Shown: positions 63,950-64,000 of the stretch, one piece after another | How the letters are laid out: each line of letters begins with the position of its first letter | Position numbering within the stretch: position 1 is the stretch's first letter | Assembly (NCBI GenBank): GCA_963775235.1 | Contig: CAVZHY010000006.1 | Location: forward strand, 310,001-374,000 | DNA: 64,000 bases | Reading direction: 5' to 3' | From: JBBDMC01 sp963775235 | GTDB lineage: Bacteria; Pseudomonadota; Alphaproteobacteria; Rhizobiales; Kaistiaceae | The notes under the pieces: model-generated | Databases searched by the model: none | Seen by the model: the letters and a program-made list of their open reading frames with translations, nothing else | Told to the model about the DNA's origin: nothing | Program-made: the position numbers and the translations under genes

Positions 63950-64000
63950 CGGAATGTCGCCGGCAACGGGTCTGGCAAGGCCGGGTGCGATCGTGTACAA

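Noticed and set aside
1..64000. CRISPR arrays, insertion sequences, prophage or integrase genes
   Set aside because: No spaced direct repeats and no transposase, recombinase or phage structural proteins were seen. The only repeats are the short palindromic elements listed.

Overview
The window is a GC-rich stretch of an alphaproteobacterial chromosome, most likely Hyphomicrobiales (Rhizobiales). Three things point there: the gene order nuo-birA-rnj-mce-DUF1467-proS-lolCD-dnaE, then rpsB-tsf-pyrH-frr-uppS-cdsA-dxr-rseP-bamA-lpx-gltA-gltX, then lexA-moeA-moaC-trpCDG; LpxI used in place of LpxH; and a rhizobial-type C-terminal helix-hairpin module on both NuoE and ribosomal protein S2. Nearly everything is housekeeping.

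Layout. 1-12.1 kb: respiratory complex I, nuoE to nuoN, with a DUF3291 gene between nuoF and nuoG. 12.1-15.2 kb: birA, RNase J, methylmalonyl-CoA epimerase, DUF1467. 15.2-15.4 kb: a probable minus-strand structured RNA (6S-like) ending in an intrinsic terminator. 15.7-24.5 kb: proS, lolC/E, lolD, a 32-residue membrane ORF, dnaE and a BacA/SbmA transporter. 24.5-38.4 kb: translation factors, UMP kinase, isoprenoid and phospholipid enzymes, RseP, BamA and the lipid A genes fabZ-lpxA-lpxI-lpxB. lpxD is missing from its usual place. 38.4-46.1 kb: gltA and gltX (minus), a ribbon-helix-helix/PIN toxin-antitoxin pair with a broken toxin frame, glnS and comEC. 46.3-53.5 kb: a DHA2-type MFS exporter, then lexA, moeA, moaC, trpC, trpD and trpG on the minus strand. 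53.6-58.4 kb: a five-gene accessory cassette (GT8 glycosyltransferase; AMP-forming ligase, carrier protein, alpha/beta-hydrolase and sulfotransferase) sitting between trpG and trpE. 58.4-64 kb: trpE and ppiD (minus), a CBS-domain protein (minus) and tpiA.

The cassette is the best candidate for an undescribed system. It has the parts to activate an acid, load it on a carrier, release or transfer it, sulfonate it and possibly glycosylate the product, and it splits the tryptophan genes.

The other striking property is a set of roughly thirty single-base frame breaks, mostly in short G or C runs. They affect nuoJ, proS, rseP, bamA, comEC, the MFS gene, lexA, moeA, trpD, trpG and the PIN toxin, and are densest at 46.4-47.5 kb. 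Because the frame-corrected proteins look fully conserved, I read most of these as sequence errors. Coordinates of the affected genes are given for the corrected reading.
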